Source: Streptomyces roseicoloratus (GTDB taxonomy: Bacteria; Actinomycetota; Actinomycetes; Streptomycetales; Streptomycetaceae). Taken from it: a DNA stretch of 64,000 nt. Within the stretch, counting starts at the first letter, position 1. Every line of letters starts with the position of its first letter. Shown one piece after another: positions 28,231 through 36,460 of this stretch. The position numbers were made by a program, and so were the translations under genes. A model generated the notes under the pieces. That model did not search any database. It was not told the origin of the DNA and saw only the letters and a list, made by a program, of their open reading frames with translations. The stretch covers positions 1 to 64,000 of the forward strand of contig NZ_SDOY01000142.1 in assembly GCF_004117935.1 (NCBI RefSeq), in the 5' to 3' direction.

Positions 28231-29850
28231 CTAGACGACCTCCAGGTTGGCCATCATGCCCATGTCCTCGTGCTCCGCGTTGTGGCAGTGGAAGAGGTAG
28301 CGGCCGCGGTAGCCGTCCCAGCGGGTGAGGAGTTCGACGGACTCGCCGGGGCGCAGGGAGACGGTGTCCTTGAGGCCGGCGTCGTGGGGCAGCGGATCCC
28401 TGCCGCCGCGGGTGAGGACGCGGAAGCCGGTGAGGTGGAGGTGGACGGGGTGGTGGACGTCGGCGACGAGGCGCCAGAGCTCGACGTCGCCGAGGCGGAC
28501 GGTGACGTCGGTGCGGGCCGGGTCGAAGGCCCGGCCGCCGATCAGCCAGCCGTGGCCGCCGTCCGCGCCCATGCGTCCGGCGCGAAAGGAGAAGTCGCGG
28601 ACCCGGACGGCGTCGGCGCGCCGCCAGTCGGGCAGGTCCGTGGACAGGACGCGCGGGACGCGGCTGTCGTCGCGTGCCCTGCGGGTGACGCGGAAGGCCA
28701 TGACGTCGCGCGTGCGGCCGGAGCCGAGGCGGTTGACGAGGCGGACGACGGTGCCGACCGGGACGCGGGAGAAGTCGAAGACCAGGTCGTGGCGTTCGGC
28801 CGGGGCGAGGGGCAGGGTGCTGTGGGTGACGGGGCCGGCGAGCAGGCCCTGGTCGGAGCCGACCTGCTGGAACTCCCGGATGCGGCCGTCGCCTTCGTCG
28901 ACGAAGGCGAGCTCGTAGTGCCGGGCGTTGGAGGCGTTCAGGACGCGCAGCCGGTAGCGGGCCGCGTCGACCTCGTGCACCGGCCACGGCGCCCCGTTGA
29001 CCAGGATGACGTCGCCCAGCACTCCGGCGAGGTACGGCTCGCGCACGCCGGGGCGGGTGCGCAGGGCCGGGTCGAGCGACGGGTAGTCGAGGCTGCCGTC
29101 GGCGGCGAAGGCCCGGTCGGTGATCATCAGCGGCAGTTCGCGGGGACCGGCGGGCAGGCCGAGGGCGTCCTCGGCGTCGTCGCGCACGACGTGCAGTCCG
29201 GCGAGGCCCCGCCAGATCGCGGGTGCGGTGAAGTCCATCCGGTGGTCGTGGTACCAGAGCAGCGTCGGGCGCTGGTCCAGCGGGAAGGTGTAGGCGCGGG
29301 TCAGCTCGCTGGTCACGGCGCGCGGGTCGCGCATGCCGCCGCCGTGGTGGCCGGTGCCGCCGTCCGGATGCCCGTCCCCGTGTCCGCCCGTCGCCCCCCA
29401 GCCCCGGGGCAGCACCAGGTCGGTCGGGTAGCCGTCCGACTCCGCGGGCGTGCGACCGCCGTGCAGGTGGACGACGGTGGGCACCGGCAGTTCGTTGCGG
29501 TGGGTCACCGTGACCGGCCGGCCGCGCCGCGACTCGATCGTGGGGCCGGGGAAGGTGCCTCCGTACGTCCACAGGCGGGTCCGCACGCCGGGCAGGATCT
29601 CCGCGGTGGCCTCGCGCTGGACGAGCTCGTAGCGGTCGGTCCCGCCCGTCGTGGCGACCGGCCGGAGGACCTCGGGCAGCGGGAGCGGCACCCGGTACGG
29701 GGGCGGCAGGGGTACGGCGCTGCGGAGTTCGGCGCCGGTGGCCGCCGGGTGGCGGGCGAGTCCCGCCGCGAGGCCGAGCCCGCCGGCCGCCATCGCGCCG
29801 AGCGCCCCGCCGACGGCGAGCACCCGACGTCGCGTCAGTCCGTCACGCAT
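28231..29850 (-). CDS. Tat-exported multicopper oxidase (CotA/bilirubin-oxidase-like)
   Basis: A 539-residue three-cupredoxin multicopper oxidase. The leader has TRRRVLAVGG, a twin-arginine type. All copper motifs are present: VVHLHGG, WYHDHRMDFT, HPVHLHLTGF and YLFHCHNAEHEDMGMM, the last with the type 1 Cys and an axial Met. It should oxidise phenolics, bilirubin-like compounds or metal ions with reduction of O2 to water. A His/Gly-rich insert near residues 150-175 (GHGDGHPDGGTGHHGGG) may bind metal. It overlaps the upstream membrane-protein gene by eight bases and has GGGAGG inside it. Confidence 0.92.
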   Translation of the reverse strand: MRDGLTRRRVLAVGGALGAMAAGGLGLAAGLARHPAATGAELRSAVPLPPPYRVPLPLPEVLRPVATTGGTDRYELVQREATAEILPGVRTRLWTYGGTFPGPTIESRRGRPVTVTHRNELPVPTVVHLHGGRTPAESDGYPTDLVLPRGWGATGGHGDGHPDGGTGHHGGGMRDPRAVTSELTRAYTFPLDQRPTLLWYHDHRMDFTAPAIWRGLAGLHVVRDDAEDALGLPAGPRELPLMITDRAFAADGSLDYPSLDPALRTRPGVREPYLAGVLGDVILVNGAPWPVHEVDAARYRLRVLNASNARHYELAFVDEGDGRIREFQQVGSDQGLLAGPVTHSTLPLAPAERHDLVFDFSRVPVGTVVRLVNRLGSGRTRDVMAFRVTRRARDDSRVPRVLSTDLPDWRRADAVRVRDFSFRAGRMGADGGHGWLIGGRAFDPARTDVTVRLGDVELWRLVADVHHPVHLHLTGFRVLTRGGRDPLPHDAGLKDTVSLRPGESVELLTRWDGYRGRYLFHCHNAEHEDMGMMANLEVV

Positions 29851-30220
29851 CGGCGGCCTCCCGGCGTACGAGCGGCCGCAGCCAGGCGGCGGCGAACAGC
29901 AGCGTCGCGGCGGCGACCGTGAAGACGCCCAGCGGGATGTGCAGCCACAGCGCGCCCGCCGTCCCCGCGAAGTACTGCACCGTCTCGGCGGCGGCGAGGG
30001 CCAGCGTCACGAGGAACGGCCAGGCGCGGCGCAGCCGTACCCACACCCCCACCGCCACGATCAACTGGACCAGGCACAGCGACGTCACGACGTCGGCGCC
30101 GGTCGCGTGCATGCCCAGGCCGTCGAAGTCGCCGCTCAGGTAGACCCCGGCGAACACCGGTTGGCCGTAGACCGCCACGCCGTGCGTCGTGACGGCGGCC
30201 CGCCACGCTCCTGCCCACAT
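29843..30220 (-). CDS. Small four-helix membrane protein linked to the multicopper oxidase
   Basis: A 125-residue protein with about four hydrophobic helices (for example CLVQLIVAVGVWV, FLVTLALAAAETVQYF and IPLGVFTVAAATLLFAAAW). I do not recognise a named family. I chose ATG 30220 because GGGGGAGG lies directly upstream; a GTG at 30259 would add 13 residues without a ribosome site. Overlap with the oxidase gene suggests joint expression and perhaps a role in its membrane setting or electron supply. Confidence 0.75.
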   Translation of the reverse strand: MWAGAWRAAVTTHGVAVYGQPVFAGVYLSGDFDGLGMHATGADVVTSLCLVQLIVAVGVWVRLRRAWPFLVTLALAAAETVQYFAGTAGALWLHIPLGVFTVAAATLLFAAAWLRPLVRREAADA

Positions 30221-30293
30221 CGGACGCCTCCCCCTCGTCGTCGGTTCGGGAACGCTCACGACGCTATGACCGGGCGGATATCCTGTCCAAGAT

Positions 30294-30301
30294 CAATATT
30301 G
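30294..30301. promoter_or_regulatory. AT-rich dyad CAATATTG in the divergent LysR promoter
   Basis: A perfect 8-bp palindrome in an unusually AT-rich patch between the membrane-protein/oxidase operon and the lysR gene. Position and symmetry fit a LysR-type binding site (T-N11-A class), but no footprint-like consensus is known to me for this regulator. Confidence 0.45.
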
Positions 30302-30328
30302 CTATGCAGCCATGCCGCGGGAGGCATG

Positions 30329-31216
30329 ATGGATCTCCACGCGCTCAGACAGTTCGTCGTCGTGGCACGCCTGGAGCACCTCAGCCGCGCGGCCGGTGAA
30401 CTCCGCGTCGCCCAGCCGTCGTTGAGCCGGACCATCGCCCGGCTCGAGGACGAACTGGGCGCCCCGCTGTTCGACCGCGCGGGGCGGCTCCGGCTGAACG
30501 ACGCCGGGAGGGCGTTCCTGCGGCACGTCGAGCGCTCGCTGGGCGAGCTCGACGCCGGCCGCCGGGCGGTCGCCGCGATCACGGGCGGCGGCTCCGGCAG
30601 CGTACGGCTGGCCTCGGAGACCTTCCTCACCCTGACGGGCCCGCTCGGGGCGTTCAAACGGGCCCATCCCGGCGTCGAGGTGGATCTCCACCAGATGGCC
30701 GCCGAGGAGATGGCCTCCCGGCTGCGTGCCCGGGAGGTGGACCTGTGCGTCGCCTCGCAGCCGGTGCCGCCCGAGGACCTGACGGCGGTACGGCTGATGG
30801 ACGAGGAGGTGTGGGTGGTCGCGCCGCTCGGGCATCCCCTGGCGGGCCGTACCTCGGTGACCGTCGCGGAACTCGCCGACGAGCCCTTCGTCACCACCCG
30901 CACGGGGCACTGGCAGCGCCGGCTGCTCGACCGGCTCTTCGCGGGGCACGGTCTCGCCCCCGCGAAGATCGTCTGTGAGGGCGACGAGCCCAGCGCCACC
31001 GCGATCCTGGTCGCGGCGGGGCTCGGCATCGGCCTCATCCCGGACATGGCGCGGCGCAGCGCCACCCGCGTCCCGGTCGCCTGGATCGCGGTGGACTCCC
31101 CCGACTGCCGGCGCACCCTCACCCTGCTGCGGCACGCCGACAGCACGCCGGCGGGCGCCGCGCACCTGATGCACGAGGCGTTCACCGGTTGGGACTGGAC
31201 CGCGGGGCCGGTCTAG
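30329..31216 (+). CDS. LysR family transcriptional regulator
   Basis: A 295-residue LysR regulator: winged helix-turn-helix in residues 1-60 (LRQFVVVARLEHLSRAAGEL, AQPSLSRTIARLEDELG) and a substrate-binding co-inducer domain from about residue 90 (PGVEVDLHQM, GLGIGLIPDM). Of two adjacent ATGs, 30329 has better spacing to GGGAGG than 30326. It is divergent from the multicopper oxidase operon, so control of that operon and of itself through the dyad at 30294-30301 is the natural guess. Confidence 0.88.
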   Translation: MDLHALRQFVVVARLEHLSRAAGELRVAQPSLSRTIARLEDELGAPLFDRAGRLRLNDAGRAFLRHVERSLGELDAGRRAVAAITGGGSGSVRLASETFLTLTGPLGAFKRAHPGVEVDLHQMAAEEMASRLRAREVDLCVASQPVPPEDLTAVRLMDEEVWVVAPLGHPLAGRTSVTVAELADEPFVTTRTGHWQRRLLDRLFAGHGLAPAKIVCEGDEPSATAILVAAGLGIGLIPDMARRSATRVPVAWIAVDSPDCRRTLTLLRHADSTPAGAAHLMHEAFTGWDWTAGPV

Positions 31217-31233
31217 GAGCTTGGGGGGGGCAG

Positions 31234-31276
31234 GCCTGTCCGGCTCGGCCGTGCCGGGCCTGTCCGGCTCGGCCGT
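31234..31276. repeat. Two direct copies of a 19-mer
   Basis: GCCTGTCCGGCTCGGCCGT occurs at 31234-31252 and 31258-31276, in the space between the convergent lysR and pepN genes. The second copy supplies the left arm of the terminator stem at 31260-31297. Confidence 0.7.
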
Positions 31277-31297
31277 TCGGGGGCCGGAGCCGGACAG
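31260..31297. terminator. Hairpin between lysR and pepN
   Basis: A perfect 11-bp stem (CTGTCCGGCTC/GAGCCGGACAG) with a 16-base loop that can pair further through GGCC/GGCC. It serves both convergent genes: 43 bp after lysR and 18 bp from the pepN stop. Confidence 0.75.
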
Positions 31298-31314
31298 ACC
31301 CGGGGATGTGCGGC

Positions 31315-33798
31315 CTAGCCGCGGGCCCGGAGGGCTCGGCGGAGGTCGTCCAGCTGGTCGGTGAGCTGGCGGCGGAGGGCCGGGATCATCGTGTCCTCCG
31401 CCAGGTGGCGCTCGCCGAGGGCCAGGGCCTCCGCGTCGACCGCGTACGCCGGGAAGCCGCGGCGGCCGGCGGCCTCCGCCATGGCGGGGCCGCGGCGCTC
31501 GGCCATCGCGATGGCGTCCGGGTAGAAGCGGGGCAGGTAGTCGCGCAGCAGCTCGGCCTGCTCGGGCTGCCAGAAGCCCTGGGCGGTGGCCGTGAACAGG
31601 TAGTTCGACAGCTCGTCGGAGGCGAACATGGCGGACCAGGCCGCCTCCTTCGCCTCCGCCGTGGGCAGCGCGGCGCGGCAGCGGGCGGCGCCTTCCCGGC
31701 CGGTGGCGCTGGGGTCGCGCTCCAGCTCGGCGGCGATCGCCGCCTCGTCGGTCGCGCCGAGGACGGCGAGCCGGGCGAGGATGCGCCAGCGCAGCTCCGG
31801 GTCGAGCTCGGGGCCGCCGTGGACGGTGCCCTCGTCCAGCCAGGAGGCGATCTTGTCGGGCGTGGTGGCACTGTCCACGAGGACGCGCACGGCGGTCAGG
31901 CGCAGACCCGGCGCCTCGCCGTCCTCGGTGCGGCGCAGCAGGTCGCGGGTGATCGCCGTCAGGGTGGCGAGGGCGGCCGGGCGCTCGGCCTCGGAGACGT
32001 AGCGGTCGGCGATCTGCGTACGGGCGAAGCCGAGCACGCCCTGGACGACGGCGAGTTCGGTCTCCTCGGGCAGGTGCGCGGCGGCGAACTCCAGGTACTC
32101 GGCGCCGCCGAGCTCGCCGTCGCGGACCATGTCCCGCATGGCGTTCCAGACGACGGCCCGGGTGAGCGGGTCGGGGATGCGGGAGATGCCGCGCAGCGCG
32201 GTCTCCTCGGACACCTCGTCGAAGCGCATCTTGGCGTAGGTGAGGTCGCCGTCGTTGAGGACGACCAGCGCCGGGCGCGGCCCGTCGAGCGTGATCGGGG
32301 CCTCCTGCGGGACGTCGGCTCCCACGCGCTCGCGCAGTACGAGGTCGCCGGCCGCGTCGCGGTCGTAGACGCCGACGGAGAGGCGGTGCGGGCGGCTGCC
32401 CCGGCGGTCGACGGTGAGCCGCCACGTGCCGCCCTCGCCCTCCAGGCGCGGGGTGAGGACGTCGACGCCGGTCGTGCGGAGCCACTGCTCGGCCCAGGCG
32501 TGGACGTCGCGGTCGGTGGCGGCGGCGAGGTTGTCGACGAAGTCGGCGAGGGTGGCGTTGCCGAACTTGTGCCGCTTGAAGTGGATGTTGATGCCGGCGA
32601 GGAAGTCCTTCTCGCCCAGCCAGGCGACGAGCTGCCGCAGCGCGGAGGCGCCCTTGGCGTAGGAGATGCCGTCGAAGTTGAGCAGGGCGGACGCGGTGTC
32701 GGGGACGGCGTCCGGGTCGGGGGCGACCGGGTGGGTGGAGGGCCGCTGGTCGGCCTCGTAGCCCCAGGACTTGCGGGTGACGCCGAAGTCGATCCAGGTG
32801 TCGGCGAAGCGGTCGGCGCAGGCCTCGTTGACGGTCTGGAAGCCCATGTACTCGGCGAAGGACTCGTTCAGCCAGATGTCGTCCCACCAGCGCAGGGTGA
32901 CGAGGTCGCCGAACCACATGTGGGCCATCTCGTGGGCGATGACCATGGCGCGGGTCATCCGCTCGGTGTCGGTGACGGCGGAGCGGAAGACGAACTCGTC
33001 GCGGAAGGTGACGAGTCCGGGGTTCTCCATGGCACCCGCGTTGAACTCGGGGACGAAGGCCTGGTCGTACGAGTCGAAGGGGTACGGCTCGTCGAACTTC
33101 TCGTGGTAGCGGTCGAAGCAGGCCTTGGTGACGTCGAGGATCTCGTCGGCGTCGACGTCCAGGTGGGGCGCGAGCGAGCGGCGGCAGTGGATGCCGAAGG
33201 GCAGGCCGGCGTGCTCGGTGCGGACCGAGTGCCACGGGCCGGCGGCGACGCAGACCAGGTAGGTGGAGAGCAGCGGGGTGGGCGCGGCCTTCCAGCGGCC
33301 GTCGGCCTGCCGCTCGGTGATGCCGTTGGAGAGGACGGTCCAGCCGTCGGGCGCGGTGACGGAGACCTCGAAGACGGCCTTGAGGTCGGGCTGGTCGAAG
33401 GCGGCGAAGACGCGCTGGACGTCCTCCATGAACAGCTGGGTGTAGACGTACGCCTCGCCGTCGGTGGGGTCGGTGAAGCGGTGCATGCCCTCGCCGGTGC
33501 GGGAGTAGCGCATGGTGGCGGTGACGGACAGGGTGTGCTCGCCCTCGGTGAGGGCGAGTGGGAGCCGGTTCTCGTCGAGGGCGGCGACGTCGAGCGGAGC
33601 GCCGTCGAGGACGGCGGAGTGGAGGGTGTCCGGCCTGAGCTCGACGAAGGTGGTTCCGGCGGTGCGGGCGCTGAACCGGATGAGGCTGGTGGACTCGAAG
33701 GTGTCGTCGCCGGTGGTGAGGTCGAGGTCCACGGTGTAGTGGTGGACGTCGAGGAGCTGGGCACGGGTCTGCGCTTCGTCGCGCGTCAGTACGGACAT
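31315..33798 (-). CDS. pepN: Aminopeptidase N (M1 family)
   Basis: An 827-residue cytosolic zinc aminopeptidase. It has the substrate motif GAMENPGLV, the zinc site HEMAHMWFGD with the third ligand Glu in WLNESFAEYMG, and the C-terminal ERAP1-like helical domain, all of normal length. It removes N-terminal residues from peptides. ATG 33798 gives the family start (M)SVLTRDEAQTRA; an ATG nine bases upstream (33807) is possible. Neither has a strong ribosome site. Confidence 0.94.
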   Translation of the reverse strand: MSVLTRDEAQTRAQLLDVHHYTVDLDLTTGDDTFESTSLIRFSARTAGTTFVELRPDTLHSAVLDGAPLDVAALDENRLPLALTEGEHTLSVTATMRYSRTGEGMHRFTDPTDGEAYVYTQLFMEDVQRVFAAFDQPDLKAVFEVSVTAPDGWTVLSNGITERQADGRWKAAPTPLLSTYLVCVAAGPWHSVRTEHAGLPFGIHCRRSLAPHLDVDADEILDVTKACFDRYHEKFDEPYPFDSYDQAFVPEFNAGAMENPGLVTFRDEFVFRSAVTDTERMTRAMVIAHEMAHMWFGDLVTLRWWDDIWLNESFAEYMGFQTVNEACADRFADTWIDFGVTRKSWGYEADQRPSTHPVAPDPDAVPDTASALLNFDGISYAKGASALRQLVAWLGEKDFLAGINIHFKRHKFGNATLADFVDNLAAATDRDVHAWAEQWLRTTGVDVLTPRLEGEGGTWRLTVDRRGSRPHRLSVGVYDRDAAGDLVLRERVGADVPQEAPITLDGPRPALVVLNDGDLTYAKMRFDEVSEETALRGISRIPDPLTRAVVWNAMRDMVRDGELGGAEYLEFAAAHLPEETELAVVQGVLGFARTQIADRYVSEAERPAALATLTAITRDLLRRTEDGEAPGLRLTAVRVLVDSATTPDKIASWLDEGTVHGGPELDPELRWRILARLAVLGATDEAAIAAELERDPSATGREGAARCRAALPTAEAKEAAWSAMFASDELSNYLFTATAQGFWQPEQAELLRDYLPRFYPDAIAMAERRGPAMAEAAGRRGFPAYAVDAEALALGERHLAEDTMIPALRRQLTDQLDDLRRALRARG

Positions 33799-33994
33799 GG
33801 GGCCCATGCTGCCCGATGCCTCGCGCGGCCGGGAGGGGCGTTCACCGAGAGCTCAGGAGCGGGACGTCGGCCGCGGGCCGGCCGGAGGAGCGGTGACCGG
33901 CCGGGCGGGCCCGGGGCGGGGCTTCCGGGACGTCGGTCAGGCGAGGGATCGGGCCCACCACTCCGGCGGCGTCACCGTGTCGCCTTCCGCACCG

Positions 33995-34990
33995 TCAGGC
34001 GAGGCCCGCGCCGTCGACGTGGGCGAAGGCGGCCGAGATCCGGGGGCGGTCGTAGCCGGCGGGGCCCTTGGCGCCGCTGGAGAGCAGGGCGTGCAGCAGC
34101 AGCCGGGCCTTGGCGGGGGCGAGCGGGCCCGCCGGGATCAGGCCGCGGTGCAGCAGGTCGTACTCGGAGCCGGGGCTCCGGTAGGTGTGGGAGAGGGTCG
34201 CGCCGGCGCCGGTGCGGGAGGCCAGGACGACCGGCATGCGCTCGGCGAGCGCGGCCAGCGGTTCGACGAACCAGGCGGGTACGTGTCCGGCGCCGAACGC
34301 GGCGACGACGAGGCCGTCGTGGCGGTCGGCGACGGCGTCGAGGAGTTCGCCGCGGTCGCCGAGGGAGAGCGTCAGGAGGGCGACCCGTACGTCCGGGTCG
34401 AGCCGCAGCGGGCAGGCCCTGGCCGGGACGGCGGGGCGCAGCAGGATCCGCGGCTCGCCCTCGACGACGGCGCCGAGCGGGCCCGCGCCGGGCGAGGTGA
34501 AGGTGGCGACGGAGGTGGTGTGGGCCTTGTGGGCGAAGCGGGCCGCGTGGATCTCGTCGGCGAGGACGACGAGGACGCCGAGGCCGCGGCAGCCGGGGTC
34601 GGCGGCGACGGCGAGGGCGGCTGCCAGGTTGGCGGGGCCGTCGGCGCCGGGCAGGTCGGGGCGGCGCATGGCGCCGGTGACGACGACGGGCTCCTCGGTG
34701 GTGCAGAGGAGGTCGAGGAGGAAGGCGGTCTCCTCCAGGGTGTCGGTGCCCTGGACGACGACCACGCCGGAGCCCTCCGCGACCGTCGCCGCGACCTCGT
34801 CGGCGAGGGCGGCGAGGTCCTCGAAGGAGAGGGTGGAGCTGGGGACGCGGCGGAAGTCCCGCAGCTCGACGTCCACGCCGGCGGGCGCGACGCCGAGCTC
34901 GGCGAGCACCTCGGCGCCGGACATGCGGCTCGCGTCACCGCCGCGCGCGGAGATGGTGCCGCCGAGGGTGAATACGGTGACGCGTGCCAT
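33995..34990 (-). CDS. L-asparaginase family protein
   Basis: A 331-residue asparaginase/glutaminase-fold protein. The two active-site threonine segments are FTLGGTISARGG (first Thr) and VVVVQGTDTLEETAFLL (second Thr and Asp). GAMRRPDLPGADGPANL and VLASRTGAGATL complete the family pattern. There is no signal peptide, so a cytoplasmic enzyme converting asparagine to aspartate and ammonia is expected. ATG 34990 shares one base with the stop of the chorismate mutase gene (TGATG), so the two are translated together. Confidence 0.9.
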   Translation of the reverse strand: MARVTVFTLGGTISARGGDASRMSGAEVLAELGVAPAGVDVELRDFRRVPSSTLSFEDLAALADEVAATVAEGSGVVVVQGTDTLEETAFLLDLLCTTEEPVVVTGAMRRPDLPGADGPANLAAALAVAADPGCRGLGVLVVLADEIHAARFAHKAHTTSVATFTSPGAGPLGAVVEGEPRILLRPAVPARACPLRLDPDVRVALLTLSLGDRGELLDAVADRHDGLVVAAFGAGHVPAWFVEPLAALAERMPVVLASRTGAGATLSHTYRSPGSEYDLLHRGLIPAGPLAPAKARLLLHALLSSGAKGPAGYDRPRISAAFAHVDGAGLA

Positions 34991-35466
34991 CAGCGTGCTC
35001 CGTCCCTGTCCGCGTCCCTGTCCGTGTTCGCGTCCCTGTCCGTGTTCGCGTCCCTGTCCGTGTCCGCGTCCCTGTCCGTGTTCGCGTCCCCGTCCGTGTT
35101 CGCGTCCCCGTCCGTGTCCGCGGCCCCGTGCGTGTTCGCGTCCGTGTCCCGGTCCGCCTCCGTCGTCGTTCCGTCCGCGATGGTCTCGTGGTGGCGGATG
35201 ACCTCGGCGATGATGAAGTTCAGCAGCTTCTCCGCGAACGCCGGGTCCAGTTTCGCGCTCCCGGCGAGTTCCCGCAGCCGGGCGATCTGCCGGGCCTCGC
35301 GGGCCGGGTCGGCGGGCGGCAGCTGGTGCTTCGCCTTGAGGACGCCGACCTGCTGGGTGCACTTGAAGCGCTCGGCGAGCATGTGGACCACCGCCGCGTC
35401 GATGTTGTCGATGCTCTCGCGCAGCCGGGTCAGCTCGGCCCGTACGGACTCGTCGATCTCGCTCAT
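34990..35466 (-). CDS. Chorismate mutase (AroQ type) with repetitive C-terminal tail
   Basis: A 158-residue protein. Residues 1-100 form an AroQ helical chorismate mutase (ELTRLRESIDNIDAAVVHML, FKCTQQVGVLKAKHQLPPAD, LLNFIIAEVIRHHE), which turns chorismate into prephenate for Phe/Tyr synthesis. The normal domain ends near residue 100. The last 55 or so residues are a hydrophilic hexapeptide repeat of the form A-N/D-T-D-R/G-D, encoded by an 18-bp minisatellite. The tail ends just before the asparaginase gene. ATG 35466 lies 12 bases after the AraC gene's stop. Confidence 0.88.
   Translation of the reverse strand: MSEIDESVRAELTRLRESIDNIDAAVVHMLAERFKCTQQVGVLKAKHQLPPADPAREARQIARLRELAGSAKLDPAFAEKLLNFIIAEVIRHHETIADGTTTEADRDTDANTHGAADTDGDANTDGDANTDRDADTDRDANTDRDANTDRDADRDGAR
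34996..35157. repeat. 18-bp tandem repeat inside the chorismate mutase gene
   Basis: About nine head-to-tail copies of a unit close to GTCCCTGTCCGTGTTCGC (plus strand), with a few substitutions (CCC/CCT, TTC/TCC) and a decayed copy at each end. Being a multiple of three, changes in copy number would keep the mutase frame and the overlap with the asparaginase start. Confidence 0.9.
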
Positions 35467-35477
35467 GACCAGCGAGC

Positions 35478-36365
35478 CTATCCGGATCCGGTGAGGAGGG
35501 TGGGCGGGTGTTCGGGATCCGGAACGGTGGTGCTCCAGCCACCCGGAACGGTGCGGCCCTGCTGCTCGCGGAAGCGGATCGGGGCGGTGCCGACCCGGCG
35601 GGTGAAGAGCCGGGAGAAGTAGGCCGGGTCGTCGTAGCCGACGCGGCGCGCGACGGCGGCGACCGGCAGGTCGGTGGCGGCGAGGAGCTCCTTGGCGCGG
35701 CCGAGGCGCACGGTGAGCAGATAGTCCTTGGGGCTGCGGCCGGCGGCGCGGCGGACGGCGGCGCGCAGTTCGGCGGCGGTCATGCCGTGCCGTGCGGCGT
35801 GCTCGGCGACGGACAGCGGGGTGAAGGCGTCGCGGGCGAGGGCGGACAGGACCGGGTCGCCGTCGGCGGCGGTGTCGGCGCGGGCGCGGCGCAGGGCGAC
35901 GAGGAGTTCGTGGACGGCGGCGGCGGTCTCGACCTCGAGGAGCGGGTTGCCGGGGCGGGCGGCACGGGCGATGCGGCCGATGGCGGCGCGGGCGGACTGG
36001 GCGTCGGCGAGCGGGACGACGGGCCGTTCGGGCTCGATGTAACCGAGTTCGGTGTAGGTGGCGGTGGCGGGTCCGGTGAAGTCGACGAAGGCCTCGTCCC
36101 AGCCGGTGCCGGGGTCGGCGGCGTAGTGGTGGGGCACGCCGGGGGTGAGCCAGATCAGGGCGGGCGCGGTGACGGTGGTGCGGCGGCCGTCGGGGCCGCG
36201 GTACCAGCCGCCGCCGGAGCTGACGACGACGGCGACGTGGTGGTCGAGGGTGCGCGGGCCGACGGTGGGCAGGGCGCCGTGCTGGAGGCCGACGCCGAGG
36301 CAGACCAGGCCGAGGCGGTGGTGGACCGGGCTCGGCGTGAAGTAGCGCATCCAGGTGTGGTACAT
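35478..36365 (-). CDS. AraC family transcriptional regulator
   Basis: A 295-residue regulator with an N-terminal cupin-like sugar-sensing domain (LIWLTPGVPHHYAADP) and a C-terminal AraC DNA-binding domain with two helix-turn-helices (LSVAEHAARHGMTAAELR and PVAAVARRVGYDDPAYFSR, ending with GTAPIRFR). ATG 36365 has GGAAGGGAG upstream. It is divergent from the GH35 beta-galactosidase gene 95 bp away and is the likely regulator of it. Confidence 0.9.
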   Translation of the reverse strand: MYHTWMRYFTPSPVHHRLGLVCLGVGLQHGALPTVGPRTLDHHVAVVVSSGGGWYRGPDGRRTTVTAPALIWLTPGVPHHYAADPGTGWDEAFVDFTGPATATYTELGYIEPERPVVPLADAQSARAAIGRIARAARPGNPLLEVETAAAVHELLVALRRARADTAADGDPVLSALARDAFTPLSVAEHAARHGMTAAELRAAVRRAAGRSPKDYLLTVRLGRAKELLAATDLPVAAVARRVGYDDPAYFSRLFTRRVGTAPIRFREQQGRTVPGGWSTTVPDPEHPPTLLTGSG

Positions 36366-36460
36366 GGCGCGGCTCCCTTCCTGTGGTCCGCCTGAAGGTC
36401 CACACTGCGACGATCTTTGTCCATGGACCGGTCCGCCGCCAGAGGGTGAGGGTGAGGCGC

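Noticed and set aside
25250-29572. A 1,440-residue open frame on the minus strand
   Set aside because: Only the part from 26677 down encodes a recognisable protein. The upstream part is Arg/Pro-rich sequence antiparallel or out of frame to the decarboxylase and oxidase genes, an artefact of high GC.
34996-35157. Possible CRISPR array
   Set aside because: The 18-bp units are contiguous with no unique spacers and are in frame within a gene; no cas gene is present.
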